Shown piece after piece: positions 14,662 to 15,447 of a stretch of 15,447 nt of DNA (within the stretch, counting starts at the first letter, position 1; each line of letters opens with the position of its first letter). Where the stretch lies: assembly GCA_017420625.1 (NCBI GenBank), contig JAFOIR010000347.1:1-15447 (forward strand), in the 5' to 3' direction. The position numbers were made by a program, and so were the translations under genes. The DNA comes from Bacillota bacterium. GTDB taxonomy: Bacteria; Bacillota_A; Clostridia; Lachnospirales; Bianqueaceae. Below the pieces are notes generated by a model. The model saw nothing but the letters and a program-made list of their open reading frames with translations. It had not been told where the DNA came from and made no database searches.

Positions 14662-15447
14662 TCACTCTTTGGTGATTTGAATCATGCGCATTTCGTTCGG
14701 TGCCATGCGGAAAAAGATCCTCATGAGGTCCCCTTCCAGGATCCTTTCTTCCGACAAGACCTCGGGGGTGCACGTTTGGTAGAGATATTCCAGATCATCA
14801 CGGGACAGGGTCTCACTGCAGCCAAGCTTCATCCATTTATGAAGTGCGCTGCCGCTTTCCTCGTTCATGACCCGTTGTCGAATCCTGTATCTTTTTCCTT
14901 CTTCGAGTCCGACAATCTTCAGTTCCATCACATACGGATCCAGATTGTCCATTATCTGCTCGATCTGTTCCAGACGGAACGAATCTTCCGGCTGCGTATA
15001 GTACTGAAGCCCAAGGTTCTTTCTGTTCCAGCAGACAATCCGAATATCTCCCGGATGAAAACAGGTGGCGGAGACTTTTTCTGCATTCAGCAGTCTTTTG
15101 TCTCCCATCTGTCTGAGGAACCGATAAGCATAATAGATCGGTTTTCGGATCCCGCTTCGAGTTAAAAGCCCACCGCTGCCGCAGATCTCGGCAGCTGAAT
15201 CTGAAAACGCACCGATCAGATCCGACCCAAAGAAAATTCCTATCGAATCTGTCAGTTTGTTCCCTGCCAGCATCTGTTCGAGCATCGTCGCACCGCGGTA
15301 ACAGCTGTCCTGAATATAATTCCTGTTGACGACACTGATCCCGCATTCGGTGATCCAGAATTCTCCTTTAAAATGATGATCAGTCAGTATCTCCCGGATA
15401 CGGCTCGCCTGTTGATAGAAAATATTTCTGGTGGCGTCCTTGATCAG
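14662..15447 (-). CDS. AraC-GH39-type regulator, C-terminal part only (N-terminus outside window)
   Basis: The frame is open from the right edge (15447) to a TGA at 14664-14662, giving 261 residues without a start in the window. It aligns end to end and without gaps with the last 261 residues of the AraC-GH39 protein at 5284-7668; counted by hand, 178 of 261 positions are identical. Shared marks are the nucleophile-region ITECGISVVNRNYIQDSCYRG, GSDLIGAFSDS, the GGLL..GIRKP..YAYRFL stretch and the beta-rich tail ending in MRMIQITKE. The acid/base region and any HTH domain lie beyond the edge, so calling it a regulator rests on its relative. It flanks the deglycosidase operon and has its own terminator. 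The Met at 15285 is internal and not the start. Confidence 0.82.
   Translation of the reverse strand: MIKDATRNIFYQQASRIREILTDHHFKGEFWITECGISVVNRNYIQDSCYRGATMLEQMLAGNKLTDSIGIFFGSDLIGAFSDSAAEICGSGGLLTRSGIRKPIYYAYRFLRQMGDKRLLNAEKVSATCFHPGDIRIVCWNRKNLGLQYYTQPEDSFRLEQIEQIMDNLDPYVMELKIVGLEEGKRYRIRQRVMNEESGSALHKWMKLGCSETLSRDDLEYLYQTCTPEVLSEERILEGDLMRIFFRMAPNEMRMIQITKE

Noticed and set aside
5284..15447. The two AraC-GH39 C-termini as ends of a mobile or recently duplicated segment
   Set aside because: About 68 percent protein identity indicates old divergence, and no transposase, terminal repeats or target duplication is visible.

Overview
The window looks like a plant-glycoside utilisation locus from a Bacillota (Clostridia, probably Lachnospiraceae-type gut or rumen) bacterium. 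Grounds for this are strong AGGAGG ribosome binding sites, a lipoprotein sugar-binding protein with LplB/YtcP-type permeases and no local ATPase, AraC-GH39 fusion regulators, and a GH3 enzyme with reversed domain order. The assignment is by protein style, not by a marker gene. Every gene lies on the minus strand, so transcription runs from high to low coordinates.

Right edge (15447-14616): the C-terminal 261 residues of an AraC-GH39-type regulator whose N-terminus lies outside the window, closed by a strong intrinsic terminator. Next (14506-11920) is a compact three-gene unit: a Gfo/Idh/MocA oxidoreductase, a sugar-phosphate-isomerase-like TIM barrel and a small DUF6379-type protein. This is the composition of known C-glycoside-cleaving systems (the DgpABC/CarABC type): the oxidoreductase makes a 3-oxo-glycoside and the two-subunit deglycosidase breaks the sugar-aglycone bond. 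The unit has its own promoter, a direct repeat upstream of it, and a UUCG-type terminator.

Middle (11880-5284): a second unit with a CE1-type esterase, a GH3 beta-glycosidase in reversed domain order, and a full-length AraC-GH39 fusion whose GH39 part lacks the acid/base glutamate and so looks like a sensor. A 9-bp inverted repeat straddles the upstream side of its extended -10 promoter.

Left (5234-1): a third unit with two ABC permeases, the lipoprotein binding protein, an intercistronic terminator-like hairpin, and a GH5 hydrolase cut by the window edge.

Only the binding protein has an export signal; the visible hydrolases and the esterase appear cytoplasmic. The simplest model is that a small, soluble, possibly acylated plant glycoside or oligosaccharide is bound, imported and then taken apart inside the cell by esterase, GH3, GH5 and the C-glycoside deglycosidase, under control of two related AraC-pseudo-GH39 regulators. 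The substrate cannot be read from the sequence. No tRNA, rRNA, CRISPR or mobile element was seen, and no gap between genes exceeds about 235 bp.
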